From Methylobacterium brachythecii (GTDB taxonomy: Bacteria; Pseudomonadota; Alphaproteobacteria; Rhizobiales; Beijerinckiaceae): a stretch of 64,000 nucleotides of DNA. Below are positions 1-9,038 of the stretch, in pieces (position 1 is the stretch's first letter; every line of letters begins with the position of its first letter). The notes beneath the pieces are model-generated. The model saw nothing but the letters and a program-made list of their open reading frames with translations. It searched no databases and was not told where the DNA came from. The position numbers and the translations under genes were made by a program. The stretch spans positions 704,657 to 768,656 of the forward strand of contig NZ_JACIDN010000002.1 of assembly GCF_014196345.1 (NCBI RefSeq), given 5' to 3'.

Positions 1-72
1 CGGCCGCTGCTGCAACTCGCCTATACGGGGCTGCGCAGCTACCAGAACAGGCGCGAACGCGAGGCGGCGTGA
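1..72 (+). CDS. 3' end of an upstream gene (partial)
   Basis: The first bases form an open frame ending at TGA (70-72). The last 23 residues are visible and are rich in Arg, Gln and Glu. The stop overlaps the GTG start of the next gene (GTGA), so the two are probably translated as one operon. The fragment is too short to assign a function; the start lies outside the window. Confidence 0.5.
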   Translation, partial: RPLLQLAYTGLRSYQNRREREAA

Positions 73-1193
73 GCGCGCCGGCCCCGGTCGCGCGCGGTCG
101 CACCCTGCGAGCGCCCGAGACTGGAAAGACCTGGGCGTCGCATTGCGACGGCGCCGCCGTCAGGATCACGCAGGCGACCGGCAAGCCGCGGCAGAAGGAT
201 TTTCCCGATCCTGCCGCCGCGAGCGCCTGGGCGGAAAAGGAAGAGTGGTCGCGGCTCAAGAAGGGCATGGTGCTCGTTGCGCCCGACGCCGCGCCCGGCC
301 AGCCCCTGCTGCACCGTTTCGTCGGCGGCGCCTATACCGGCGCGATGGCTTTGTGCGACTTCGGTGGGCGCCTGCTCTGCAATCGGCATGAAGACAGCGG
401 AGAGCAGCTCCTCGCGGTCGATTCCGAGGGCGCCATCGACGTCCTTCTGGAGCAATTTCGCGACCGGCTGATCTGGTCGGCGGCGGAGGTGCCGGAGCTC
501 GGCCGTATCCTGATGCGGGCCGATCATCAGGTCTTGGCGCTGGTGCCGGCCACGGGGGCCATGGCCGAGCTGAGCCCCAATCTTATGCCGAGCTTCATGA
601 GCGTCGCGGGGACCCGCGTCGCCTGGTTCGACGGCACGGCGGTTGTGGTGGAGGACCTGGCCACCGGCCAGCGGCTGATGCGGCAGCCGGCCACGCCGCA
701 GCTCTATTTGGGCCATACGACGCAGATGGAAGGCGCGCTCTCGCCCGACGGCCGCACCCTCGCTTTCTGTGCTGAAGCCGGCGAGGTCCGCCTGTTCGAC
801 GTCGGGACGGGAGCCGAGCGGCCGCCTTGGCGCGGCGGCTTCGCGATGGTCCGCCAACTTCGCTTCGCCCTCGGCGGCCAGCGGCTGCTGATGCTGGAGC
901 AATACGGACGCAACACGTTGCATGCCTTCGATCTGCAGAGCGGCGCGGAACCGGCAGGCTGGCCTGATCTCGGCGAACTCGCCCGGGCCGATCTCGCGGT
1001 CGACGCGTCCGGCCAGCAGGTCGTCGTCACGAAGGGCAATCGGGGAACGCTTTACGATGCCGCGACCATGGCGCCGCGCCTGGAGTTCCGCATCGAGCAC
1101 GTCGTTCGGCGCTGCGTGGCCGCGTGGATCGGCCCGGATCGTCTGTCGATCCGCACCGATTACGGCTGCGCGAGCCTCTATGCCATAAGGTGA
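69..1193 (+). CDS. WGR-like domain plus beta-propeller-like protein
   Basis: A 374-residue protein with no signal peptide. Residues about 20-68 resemble a WGR-type domain (Trp near the start, K-x-F in the middle, a Lys-Lys-Gly-Met end), but the Trp-Gly-Arg signature itself is missing. The rest reads as repeated beta-rich blades with phrases such as SPDGRTLAF and VRLFDVGTG, typical of WD40-like propellers. The GTG start overlaps the stop of the preceding gene. The role is unknown; a cytoplasmic protein-protein or nucleic-acid scaffold is an inference from the domains only. Confidence 0.75.
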   Translation: MSAPAPVARGRTLRAPETGKTWASHCDGAAVRITQATGKPRQKDFPDPAAASAWAEKEEWSRLKKGMVLVAPDAAPGQPLLHRFVGGAYTGAMALCDFGGRLLCNRHEDSGEQLLAVDSEGAIDVLLEQFRDRLIWSAAEVPELGRILMRADHQVLALVPATGAMAELSPNLMPSFMSVAGTRVAWFDGTAVVVEDLATGQRLMRQPATPQLYLGHTTQMEGALSPDGRTLAFCAEAGEVRLFDVGTGAERPPWRGGFAMVRQLRFALGGQRLLMLEQYGRNTLHAFDLQSGAEPAGWPDLGELARADLAVDASGQQVVVTKGNRGTLYDAATMAPRLEFRIEHVVRRCVAAWIGPDRLSIRTDYGCASLYAIR

Positions 1194-1289
1194 CCGCGCC
1201 GATGGCGGTTTGCCAAGCTTCAGCAACTCGTTAGGGTACGGCGCACCGTTCGGCGCTCGTCCGGCACACGACCTGGGATTGCCGACACC

Positions 1290-1568
1290 ATGACCAAAGC
1301 AGACTGCATCGAGACGCTGCGCGCGCTGATCGAGCGCAGCGATCGCAATGAATTGGCGGAGGTCCAGGCCGCGATCATCCAGTTCGCGCTCGCGTCTCCC
1401 GATCTGAAGAGCCGCACCGAGGCGATGGCCGACCTGCAGACGTCCCTCGAAACCGAGATGCTGGCGGCGAAGCTCGCGCCCGATCAGGCCGCTTACCACG
1501 CGGTCGTCGAGGCGATGATCGACCGCACGCGGGATGCGGTCTTGAACTATACGGGTGCGACGGCCTGA
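1290..1568 (+). CDS. Small hypothetical protein, helical
   Basis: A 92-residue, mostly helical, acidic protein starting MTKADCIETLRALIERSD. It has no signal peptide, membrane segment or Cys pair, and I do not recognise the family. It lies between the propeller gene and a convergent lipoprotein gene. Coding is supported by an ATG start, the normal codon bias of this genome and no competing frame that looks better. Confidence 0.6.
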   Translation: MTKADCIETLRALIERSDRNELAEVQAAIIQFALASPDLKSRTEAMADLQTSLETEMLAAKLAPDQAAYHAVVEAMIDRTRDAVLNYTGATA

Positions 1569-1578
1569 GGCTCGCGGC

Positions 1579-1764
1579 TCAGTAGCGCTGCGGCGCCGGA
1601 GGGCGCGGATCGCCGTATTCGAGCTGGGTCTTGGCGTCGTAGGGACGGCGTGGCGGCGGCACCGGATCCGAGATCGGCTCGGCCGGGGCGCGAGAGCAGG
1701 CCGCGGCGGCCAGTGCGAACAGGCAGGCCGCAGCCAGGGGATAGAGGGGCGATCTGGGCTTCAT
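1579..1764 (-). CDS. Small lipoprotein
   Basis: A 61-residue product starting MKPRSPLYPLAAACLF. The N-terminus is a lipoprotein signal: two basic residues, a hydrophobic stretch and a lipobox ending AAAAC, so Cys23 should be lipidated. The mature part is short, Pro-rich and has no known domain. An in-frame ATG 17 codons upstream would put the signal peptide inside the protein, so the start at 1764 is preferred. The function is unknown, probably a periplasmic envelope protein. Confidence 0.65.
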   Translation of the reverse strand: MKPRSPLYPLAAACLFALAAAACSRAPAEPISDPVPPPRRPYDAKTQLEYGDPRPPAPQRY

Positions 1765-1962
1765 CGGGTACTCCCGCTCGAACTCATACGGGAGCCGTTG
1801 ACGAGAACGGCTCACGGCATGTCTTGAGGAACGAACGCGCTTTTAGCTCGGCCGTATCATGGCCAAGCCTAGCAGTAAGCGTGGCCGTATCGTGACAGAG
1901 TCAACGAGACCTTTCTGGAGTCCATCCTGACCCCTTCCGCCCGCCTTTCCGCCGCCATCGAG

Positions 1963-3228
1963 GTGCTCGCCGACATCGCCGAGCGCCGCCGCCCGGCCGC
2001 CGACGCCCTCAAGGATTGGGGCCTCGCGCACCGCTTCGCCGGATCGGGGGACCGTGCCGCCATCGCGAGCCTCGTCTATGACGGCCTGCGGCGGCGCGCC
2101 TCCGCCACCTGGATCATGGGCGAGGAGACGCCGCGCGCCACGGTGATCGGCATGCTGCGTCTGCAGCGCGGCCTCGCGGCATCGACCATCGCCGACCTGT
2201 TCGACGGCTCCCGCTTCGCCCCGGAGCCGCTGAGCGACCACGAGCGCGAGCGCCTCGCCAACGGCAGCCTGGACGACGCGCCGCCGGCCGTCGCGGGCGA
2301 TGCGCCGGACTGGGTTTTGCCGTCGCTTCAGACCCTGTTCGGCGACGATCTGCTGCCGGAGCTGCGTGCCCTCGGCCGGCGTGCGCCCCTCGACATCCGG
2401 ATCAACGGACTGAAGATCGCGCGCGACGAGGCGCTGGCCCGGCTCGGGCATCTCGCCCCCGAGCCGACGCCGCATTCGCCGATGGGTCTGCGCATTCCTC
2501 TTGGCGAGGACGGCCGCGGACCTGCGCTGCATGTTGAGCCGGAATTCATCGAGGGCCTCTACGAGATCCAGGACGAGGGCTCGCAGCTCGCGACGTTGCT
2601 GGCCGGCGCCCGGCCCGGCGAGACGGTGGTCGATCTCTGCGCCGGCGGCGGCGGCAAGACACTGGCATTGGCAGCGCTGATGCGGGGCCATGGTCGCATC
2701 GTCGCCACGGACGCCGATCTGCGCCGGCTCGCCCCGATCCACGAGCGCCTGCGCCGAGCAGGTGCCGAGGCCGAGATCCGCACGCCGCGCGCGGGCCGTG
2801 CGCGGGCCGACGTGCTGGAGGATCTCGACGGAACCGTCGATCGGGTGCTTGTCGACGCGCCCTGCACCGGCACCGGGACATGGCGGCGCAATCCGGACGC
2901 CAAATGGCGCCTTCGCCCGAACAGCCTCGCTTTGCGCGTCTCCGAGCAGGCGCAGGTGCTCGACCGGGCGGCCCAGCTGGTGCGGCCGGGTGGGCGCATC
3001 GTCTACATCACCTGCTCGCTGCTGCCCGAAGAGAACGACGACGCCATCTCGGGCTTGCTGAAGCGCCAGCCCAAGGGCTTCACCGTCATCGACGCCTCGA
3101 CCGTGCTCTCGGAGGGCGTGCCGGCACTGAAGCCCTTCGTGCGCCTGACGCGGCAGGGCTTGCAGATGAGCCCGGTGCTCACAGGAACCGACGGGTTCTA
3201 CCTCTCGATGATCGAGCGCGCGGGCTGA
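1963..3228 (+). CDS. rsmB: RsmB/NOP-family RNA (cytosine-5) methyltransferase
   Basis: Methylates a cytosine in rRNA using S-adenosylmethionine. The SAM-binding motif VDLCAGGGGKT begins near residue 222. Motif IV (DAPCTGTGTW, Cys301) and motif VI (YITCS, Cys351) supply the two cysteines used by m5C RNA methyltransferases. The N-terminal part carries a short NusB-like region, as in RsmB. No strong ribosome site precedes the GTG at 1963; the frame stays open upstream, and a CTG at 1927 giving MTPSARLSAAIEV is possible. The exact rRNA position cannot be told from the sequence; RsmB rather than RsmF is likely but not certain. Confidence 0.85.
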   Translation: MLADIAERRRPAADALKDWGLAHRFAGSGDRAAIASLVYDGLRRRASATWIMGEETPRATVIGMLRLQRGLAASTIADLFDGSRFAPEPLSDHERERLANGSLDDAPPAVAGDAPDWVLPSLQTLFGDDLLPELRALGRRAPLDIRINGLKIARDEALARLGHLAPEPTPHSPMGLRIPLGEDGRGPALHVEPEFIEGLYEIQDEGSQLATLLAGARPGETVVDLCAGGGGKTLALAALMRGHGRIVATDADLRRLAPIHERLRRAGAEAEIRTPRAGRARADVLEDLDGTVDRVLVDAPCTGTGTWRRNPDAKWRLRPNSLALRVSEQAQVLDRAAQLVRPGGRIVYITCSLLPEENDDAISGLLKRQPKGFTVIDASTVLSEGVPALKPFVRLTRQGLQMSPVLTGTDGFYLSMIERAG

Positions 3229-3366
3229 CGCGGCGCGAGACTCGCCTTATCAGTCGAGTCGGCGCCCGATGCTGGCAACAGACCAGTTCGGCAAGGATCA
3301 CAAGCGCTTCTGAGTCGTTTGTCAGGAGGAGCCTCGCGCCTTCGGAGATTCTCGGATGCTTCGCTC

Positions 3367-4443
3367 ATGACGCTCGATCGCAGAGCCCTGATGGCGGCTG
3401 CTGCAGCGCTGCTGACGGCGGAGCGGGTGAAAGCCCAGGAAAATCCGGGAGAGTCGACGGTCCGGGCCCTCAGGCCGATCGGCGATCCCGCGATGCGGAC
3501 CCTTCCGGAGGTGCCGCCGCAGCCGCCCGTGCGGGAGACCGTGCAGGCTCTGCCGAAATCGGCGCCGGGTTCCGAACTCGAAGTCATCGATCTCTGGCCC
3601 GGCCTGCCGCCGGGCGGCGGCGGTCCGTTCCGCAGCGACTACCGCTTCGACGAGACTCTCGGCGGGGTGATCACCGGCGTGACCCGCCCTTGCCTCATGG
3701 TCGTCCGCCCGGAGCGGCCGAATGGCGGCGCCTTTCTCGTCGCGGCCGGCGGCGGTTATCGCCGGATCGACATCAGCGGCGAGGGCCTCCCGGTCGCGGC
3801 GTGGCTCGCCAAAGCGGGCTTCCACGTCTTCGTGCTGATCTACCGTCTGCCGAGCGAGAAATGGGGCGACGGGCCGGATGCGCCGCGCCAGGACGCGCAA
3901 CGCGCGGTGCGCCTGATCCGCGCCAACGCGGCGCAATACGGCATCGATTCGGAGCGGATTGGCCTGCTCGGCTTCTCCGCCGGCGGCCACCTGATGGGTG
4001 AGACGGCGGTCGATTCCGAGGTCGACCTCTATGACGACGTCGACGAGGCGGATCAGCAGAGCGCGCATGTGGCCCTGGCCGGCCTGATCTATCCGATCAT
4101 CACTCTGAAGGCGCCGTTCGACCGGACCATCTCCAGCCGCGTCGTGCTGGTCGGCGAAAACCCGTCGGAGGCGCAGAGGCGGGCCTATTCGGTGGATGCG
4201 CAGGTGACAAAGCGGGCGCCGCCCGTCTTCCTGGCGCAGGCCGCGGACGATCCGGTCGGCACCGTCGATCACCCGTTGCGGATGTACAATGCCCTGCGGG
4301 CGGTCGGGGTGCCGGTCGAGATGCACCTGTTCGAGCGCGGCGGCCACGGATTCGGCCTCGGCGTGCCCGGCATGCCGGCGGCGGCCTGGGCCAGCCTGTT
4401 TCTCAGTTGGATCCGCGCCCGCGGCTTCATGCGCAACGTCTGA
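3367..4443 (+). CDS. Secreted alpha/beta hydrolase (acetyl-esterase type)
   Basis: A 358-residue alpha/beta hydrolase. It starts MTLDRRALMAAAAALLTAERVKAQ, which reads as an export signal with a paired-Arg start. The nucleophile elbow GFSAGG puts Ser near residue 204, an Asp in AADDP near 294 and a His in RGGHGFG near 327, a complete catalytic triad. The set resembles BD-FAE/acetylxylan-esterase-like enzymes. The frame stays open 16 codons upstream, but the ATG at 3367 gives a clean signal peptide. The substrate is unknown; a periplasmic esterase acting on acylated sugars is an inference from the family. Confidence 0.8.
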   Translation: MTLDRRALMAAAAALLTAERVKAQENPGESTVRALRPIGDPAMRTLPEVPPQPPVRETVQALPKSAPGSELEVIDLWPGLPPGGGGPFRSDYRFDETLGGVITGVTRPCLMVVRPERPNGGAFLVAAGGGYRRIDISGEGLPVAAWLAKAGFHVFVLIYRLPSEKWGDGPDAPRQDAQRAVRLIRANAAQYGIDSERIGLLGFSAGGHLMGETAVDSEVDLYDDVDEADQQSAHVALAGLIYPIITLKAPFDRTISSRVVLVGENPSEAQRRAYSVDAQVTKRAPPVFLAQAADDPVGTVDHPLRMYNALRAVGVPVEMHLFERGGHGFGLGVPGMPAAAWASLFLSWIRARGFMRNV

Positions 4444-4462
4444 GCCGCGAGCGCTGCCTTCG

Positions 4463-4480
4463 TCCCCTTGCGGGGAGGGA
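4463..4480. repeat. Remnant of the palindromic intergenic repeat
   Basis: A short CCCCTTGCGGGG core flanked by purines, matching one arm of the ~110-bp palindromic repeat found in full near 43.5, 45.7, 55.9 and 59.4 kb. It lies between two convergent genes, where it could also act as a weak hairpin terminator. Confidence 0.5.
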
Positions 4481-4494
4481 AGGCGATCAGTCGA

Positions 4495-4725
4495 TCAGAA
4501 GCACTGACGCTTGCGCACGATCACGACGCGACCCATCGGCCCACGGCGCTTGGTGACGACGGTGCGGCAGCGCGGACCGCGGATCACCGTGCGGGATACG
4601 ACCCGTGCCTGCTCGATTCCATTGCCCGGCGCGATGCCGCCGGCGAGCGGCATGGCCGAAGCGGGCGCGGCAGCGACGAGGCTGCCGAATGCGAGGGCGG
4701 CGATACCGAGGAGAGATGCTCTCAT
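4495..4725 (-). CDS. Small basic exported protein
   Basis: A 76-residue protein. Residues 1-24 form a classic Sec signal peptide (MRASLLGIAALAFG..., cleavage after AAAPASA). The mature half is very basic (repeated Arg/Lys) with two Cys residues that could form a disulfide. I do not recognise a family; similar small basic secreted proteins are common in Methylobacterium-type genomes. It is monocistronic and convergent with the esterase gene. Confidence 0.6.
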   Translation of the reverse strand: MRASLLGIAALAFGSLVAAAPASAMPLAGGIAPGNGIEQARVVSRTVIRGPRCRTVVTKRRGPMGRVVIVRKRQCF

Positions 4726-4955
4726 GGTGCTAGGCTCCTTGCTTTTGGTGGGGCCGGGCCTGTCGCAGGAGAGGCATGAATGCGCCGTTAATGCTCAGCT
4801 TACAAACCGGAATCAAAGCGATGTGGAAAGCCGGCAAATTATGCGTGCTGCCTTAGGTGGACGCGCACATGCGCTCGCTCGGTATGGCTCTGTCTTGCAA
4901 GAACCGATCGGCCTGCGTTCCGAGCGCGAAGCCGGGAAAACTGATCTGTAGCCAG

Positions 4956-6248
4956 CTACGCGGCGAGGGCCGCCGCCACCTGCTTCAGCGTCGGCAGCTT
5001 GCGGATCGGCCCAATCGCGGCGAGCGTCGGCGCCCCGGCGATCACCGCGCGGCCGGCCGCACGCACCTCGTCCACCGTCACGGCATCGACCTTGGCGATG
5101 ACCTCGCCCGAGGGGATCACGCGCCCCCAGGCCAGGAGCTGCCGGGCATTGCGCTCGATGCGGCCGCCGGGCGTCTCCAGCGCCGAGAGCAGTGAGACCT
5201 TGAGCTGCGCCTTGGCGCGGGCGAGTTCGGTCTCGTCGAGGTCTTCCGCCGTCGTCCGAGTGGTGGCGATGGCGACGTCGACGAGTTCGGGCAGATCCGC
5301 CCCCGAGGTCCCGGCGCCGATGCCGAACAGGCCGCAATCCGAGAAAGGCCAGTGGAAGGCCTGGATGTCGTAGGCGAGGCCGCGTGTCTCGCGGACCTCG
5401 TGCCAGAGGCGTGAGGTCAGGCCACCGCCGAGCACATGCGCGAACAGGTGCAAGGCGTAATAGCCGTCGTCGCGGAAAGAGAGACCCGGCAGGCCGAGGA
5501 CGAGGTTGGCCTGTTCGAGCTTCTTCTGCATGCGGCGCTCGCCGCCGCCGTAGAGACCGGGCACCACATTCGGCACCGAGGCCGGCTTCATGTCGCCGAA
5601 CAGCCGCTCGCCGGCCTCGACGATCTCCTCGTGCGACACGGCGCCGGCCGCCGCCAGCACCATGCGCTCGGGCACGTACTCGCGGGCGATGAAGGCCTCG
5701 ATCCCGGCGCGGTCGAAGCTCGTGATCGTCTCGGGCCGCCCCAGAATCGGCCGGCCGATCGGCTGGTCGGGAAAGGCCGTCTCGACGAAGGCGTCGTAGA
5801 CGACGTCGTCCGGCGTATCCTCGACCGCCGCGTATTCCTGCAGGATCACGCCCTTCTCGCGGGCGAGCTCGCCGGCCTCGAAGGTCGAGCGCGTGAGAAT
5901 GTCGCCGAGCACGTCGAGGGCGACGCCGACATCCTCGCCGAGCATACGCGCAGTGTAGCTGGTGCTCTCAGTCGAGGTCGCGGCGTTGATCTCACCGCCG
6001 ACATTCTCGATGTCCTCGGCGATCTTCCGGGCCGAGCGGGTCTGCGTACCCTTGAAGGCCATGTGCTCGATGAGATGGCTGAGGCCATGCTCCTCTGGCC
6101 GCTCATGGCGTGAGCCGGCACCGACATAGACGCCGAGCGAGGCCGTCGCCACCCCGGGGATCGCCTCCGTCGCGATGGTTAGGCCGTTGGAAAGCCGCGC
6201 GATCTTGAGATCGGGCGAGGCGCCGAACGTCGTGAAATGCTCGTTCAT
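4956..6248 (-). CDS. M16 family zinc peptidase (processing-peptidase-like)
   Basis: A 430-residue metalloprotease of the pitrilysin/M16B family. The inverted zinc motif is HLIEH at residues 58-62, with the third ligand Glu near 138 in VILQEYAAVED. The C-terminal half is the inactive domain normally paired with it. There is no signal peptide, so it should be cytoplasmic; related enzymes degrade peptides or resemble mitochondrial processing peptidase beta. It starts 8 bp after the thrC stop, so the two are co-transcribed, as in many Rhizobiales. The physiological substrate is unknown. Confidence 0.9.
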   Translation of the reverse strand: MNEHFTTFGASPDLKIARLSNGLTIATEAIPGVATASLGVYVGAGSRHERPEEHGLSHLIEHMAFKGTQTRSARKIAEDIENVGGEINAATSTESTSYTARMLGEDVGVALDVLGDILTRSTFEAGELAREKGVILQEYAAVEDTPDDVVYDAFVETAFPDQPIGRPILGRPETITSFDRAGIEAFIAREYVPERMVLAAAGAVSHEEIVEAGERLFGDMKPASVPNVVPGLYGGGERRMQKKLEQANLVLGLPGLSFRDDGYYALHLFAHVLGGGLTSRLWHEVRETRGLAYDIQAFHWPFSDCGLFGIGAGTSGADLPELVDVAIATTRTTAEDLDETELARAKAQLKVSLLSALETPGGRIERNARQLLAWGRVIPSGEVIAKVDAVTVDEVRAAGRAVIAGAPTLAAIGPIRKLPTLKQVAAALAA

Positions 6249-6256
6249 CTCTGCTT

Positions 6257-7669
6257 TCAGGCGCCTGCCGTGATGCGGGCGCGCTCACGGATGAAGCGCT
6301 CCACCGCCGCCTGGTCGTTGGCGAGATTCGAGACCAGCTCGGGCCGGTCCATGAGATCCGCGAGGTGCGGCGGCAGCGCCGGACGTCCGGCCCCGGTAGC
6401 GAGTGAAACAGCATCCGGGAATTTCGCCGGATGCGCCGTGGCGAGCGCCACGACCGGCGTCGCAGGGTCCTTCTGGAGGAGCCTGCGGCCCGCACGCACG
6501 CCGATGGCGCTGTGCGGATCGAGCACCACACCGGTCTTGCGGTAGGTGCCGGCGATCTCTTCCACCACCTCCGGCTCGGGGACGGCGGTGGCATCAAACT
6601 CGTCGCGCACGGTCTGCAGGACGGCCGGGTCGAGGCTGAAGCCGCCCGATTGCTTGAGCCCGTCCATCAGCCGGCCGAGCGAGGAGGAATCACGGCCCAA
6701 GGCCTCGAACAGAAGCCGCTCGAAATTCGAGGAGATCTGGATGTCCATCGAGGGCGACGTGGTCGGTTGGACTCCGCGCAGCTCGTAGGCGCCGTGCTCC
6801 AGGGTGCGGGCGAGGATGTCGTTGGCATTGGTGCCGATCATCAGCCGGTCGATCGGCAGGCCCATGCGCTTGGCGACCCAGCCGGCGAGGATGTCGCCGA
6901 AATTGCCCGTCGGCACCGCGAAGGAGACCGGCCGGCGCGGGCCGCCGAGCGAGACGGCGCTGGTGAAGTAGTAGACGGCCTGCGCGGCGACGCGCGCCCA
7001 GTTGATCGAGTTCACGCCCGAGAGGTGGACGTCCTTGGCGAAATCGCCGTGCTGGAACATCGACTTCACGATGTTCTGGCAATCGTCGAAGGTGCCGTCG
7101 ATGGCGATGGCGTGCACGTTCGGGCAAGCCACCGTGGTCATCTGCTTGCGCTGCACCTCCGACACGCGGCCGTGCGGAAACAGGATGAACACGTCGACCT
7201 GATCGAGGCCCTTGAAGGCCTCCACCGCCGCCGAGCCGGTATCGCCCGAAGTGGCTCCGACAATGGTGGCGCGCGAACCGCGCTGGCGCAGGACATGGTC
7301 CATCAGCCGCCCGAGCAGCTGCATCGCCACGTCCTTGAAGGCGAGCGTCGGGCCGTGGAAGAGCTCGAGCAGGAAGAGGTTGTCGTCGAGCTGGGTCAGC
7401 GGGCAGATCGCCGGATGCCGGAAGGTCGCGTAGGCATCCTCGATCATGGAATCGAGCGCCTCATCCGCGATCTCGCCGTCGATGAGCGGGCGCAGCACGC
7501 GCTTGGCGGCATCGGCGTAACGCACCCCGCTCAGAGCCGCGATCTCCGCTTTCGCAATCTGCGGCCAGCTTTCCGGCACGTAGAGGCCGCCATCGCGGGC
7601 GAGGCCGGCGAGGAGGGCATCGGAAAAGCTCAAGGGCGCAGCGGCGCCGCGGGTCGAGACGTGCAGCAA
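6257..7669 (-). CDS. thrC: Threonine synthase
   Basis: Converts O-phosphohomoserine to threonine with pyridoxal phosphate. The PLP lysine lies in GPTLAFKDVAMQ (Lys112), and the phosphate-binding Ser/Thr/Gly loop is in ATSGDTGSAAVEAFKG. The length of 470 residues fits the long (class II, fungal/proteobacterial) form. The start is TTG, supported by a GGAGG ribosome site 6 bases upstream. It is the first gene of a two-gene unit with the M16 peptidase. Confidence 0.95.
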   Translation of the reverse strand: MLHVSTRGAAAPLSFSDALLAGLARDGGLYVPESWPQIAKAEIAALSGVRYADAAKRVLRPLIDGEIADEALDSMIEDAYATFRHPAICPLTQLDDNLFLLELFHGPTLAFKDVAMQLLGRLMDHVLRQRGSRATIVGATSGDTGSAAVEAFKGLDQVDVFILFPHGRVSEVQRKQMTTVACPNVHAIAIDGTFDDCQNIVKSMFQHGDFAKDVHLSGVNSINWARVAAQAVYYFTSAVSLGGPRRPVSFAVPTGNFGDILAGWVAKRMGLPIDRLMIGTNANDILARTLEHGAYELRGVQPTTSPSMDIQISSNFERLLFEALGRDSSSLGRLMDGLKQSGGFSLDPAVLQTVRDEFDATAVPEPEVVEEIAGTYRKTGVVLDPHSAIGVRAGRRLLQKDPATPVVALATAHPAKFPDAVSLATGAGRPALPPHLADLMDRPELVSNLANDQAAVERFIRERARITAGA

Positions 7670-7726
7670 AGGGGCCTCCGGGAAGGCGCCCGCTCTACAC
7701 GATAGAGGCTCGACTGTCGAAGTGGA

Positions 7727-8143
7727 TCAGGCGCTGGTGCCCGGCGCCTTCTTCAAGTGGCAGCCGGTGATGCGCCACTGGCCGTCGGACTGCTTCTGAA
7801 GCAGGTAGAGGGCCATCCAGTCCACGCCCTCGTCGTCCTGCAGCATCACGGCCTGTGCGAGCTGGTCGCCCTCGGCGTCTTCGGTCTTGTCGAAGCTGTA
7901 GCTGCGCGAGTGCAGAACCGGCTTGTAGCCCTGCTCGACCATCGCGAGGAAGGTCTCGGGCGAGGAGAACATGCTCTGAATCTGCGGGGCCGCCTGGGCG
8001 TAGGCGGTGGCCGGATCGTTTTTCTTGAAGGCCTCGAGCTGCCGCTCGATCGTGGCGCGCGCCGCGCTCCGGTCCCCGTCGTCGACCGCCCAGGCGGCCG
8101 TACCCACCATCACCAGTAAGAGACCACCAACGAGACCGCGCAT
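7727..8143 (-). CDS. DUF4864 exported protein
   Basis: A 138-residue protein with a signal peptide (residues 1-20, cleaved near AAWAVD) and the DUF4864 pattern: an N-terminal helix (RQLEAFKKNDPATAYAQAAP), then a beta-rich NTF2-like part ending GQWRITGCHLKK. A TGGAGGG ribosome site precedes the ATG. It sits between SURF1 and thrC on the same strand. No catalytic residues are evident; it is a probable periplasmic protein of unknown role. Confidence 0.75.
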   Translation of the reverse strand: MRGLVGGLLLVMVGTAAWAVDDGDRSAARATIERQLEAFKKNDPATAYAQAAPQIQSMFSSPETFLAMVEQGYKPVLHSRSYSFDKTEDAEGDQLAQAVMLQDDEGVDWMALYLLQKQSDGQWRITGCHLKKAPGTSA

Positions 8144-8235
8144 CGTCGCTACCCTCCAAGGCCAGCCGATATCAAAGTACCGCGCCGCCTAAGAAGGACA
8201 AGCAGAGGTCGTGCCGAACGGTTGCAGTCTCAGCC

Positions 8236-8267
8236 CGTCATTCCGGCGCCGCGAAGCAGAAGCCGGA
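8236..8267. repeat. REP-like inverted repeat (GTCATTCCGG type)
   Basis: CGTCATTCCGG followed by TCCGGC/GCCGGA arms, lying between the DUF4864 gene and SURF1. The same GTCATTCCGG word occurs in the inverted repeat after fdhD (16158), so this is a dispersed short element rather than a unique site. Confidence 0.4.
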
Positions 8268-8282
8268 CCGACGCTGCGTCAG

Positions 8283-9038
8283 TTATTCCGCCGGCTCTTG
8301 CAGCCGCCGCCACGCAAACACCGAAAACACGCCCACGAGGCATGCGGCGATGCCGAACCAGGTGAAGGCGTATTGCAGGTGGTTGTTCGGCAGGTCGACG
8401 CGCAGCTGGCCGCCGCGCGGCCAGCCGCCGGGATTGTCCGTGGCGTCGGCCTCGATCAGGTAGGGCGGCACGTCGGCGAGCCCCTTCGCGGCGGCGATGC
8501 CGGCAATGTCGCGGTTGAACCACTCGCCGCGGGCCGGATCGGGGGCCGGCACGAACATCGTGCGCGGCTCGGAAGCCCGCAGGATACCGATGACGGTGGT
8601 CTCGCCGGCGACTTGGCCCGCCTGACGGTCGGCGGGTTGCTTGAGTTCGGTCGGGATGAAGCCGCGGTTGACCAGGAGCGTCGGGCCGTCGGCGCGTGCG
8701 AGCGGCGTGATCACGTAGAAGCCCTGGAGCGCGCGTCCTGGCGTATCGCCGGGCGCCAGTCCGTGGACCAGGGTCTCCTTGTCGTTCTGGAAAGTGCCTG
8801 TGACGCGGACGCGGCGAAACTCGTCGACCTTCGGATCCCAGGCGGGGGAGGGCAGCGCGCCGGGCGGCTCCTCGTGCGAGCGCTCGATGATCCGGGCGAT
8901 GAGCGCTTCCTTCTCGCCCTTGCGCTCGATCTGCCAGACGCCCAGCCCGAGCAGGATGACGAGGCAGACGAGCGAGGCGAGGCCCGGAGCGATCAATCCG
9001 CGCCAGCGGCGATCCGGTGGTGTAGCCGAGGCGCTCAC
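8283..9038 (-). CDS. SURF1 family cytochrome oxidase assembly protein
   Basis: A 251-residue protein with the SURF1 plan: one membrane helix near the N-terminus (residues about 14-34), a periplasmic domain, and a second helix near the C-terminus (about 220-242). SURF1 helps insert heme a into subunit I of aa3-type oxidases. The GTG start overlaps the stop of the DUF983 gene (GTGA), so they are translationally coupled. The position at the end of the cox cluster supports the role. Confidence 0.9.
   Translation of the reverse strand: MSASATPPDRRWRGLIAPGLASLVCLVILLGLGVWQIERKGEKEALIARIIERSHEEPPGALPSPAWDPKVDEFRRVRVTGTFQNDKETLVHGLAPGDTPGRALQGFYVITPLARADGPTLLVNRGFIPTELKQPADRQAGQVAGETTVIGILRASEPRTMFVPAPDPARGEWFNRDIAGIAAAKGLADVPPYLIEADATDNPGGWPRGGQLRVDLPNNHLQYAFTWFGIAACLVGVFSVFAWRRLQEPAE

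Noticed and set aside
39..1499. A 486-codon open frame on the minus strand
   Set aside because: It is an antisense shadow of the propeller protein in GC-rich DNA: Arg/Ala/Gly-rich, no domain and no ribosome site. The same holds for many long antisense frames opposite gltB, ctaD, kdpB and the oxlT genes.
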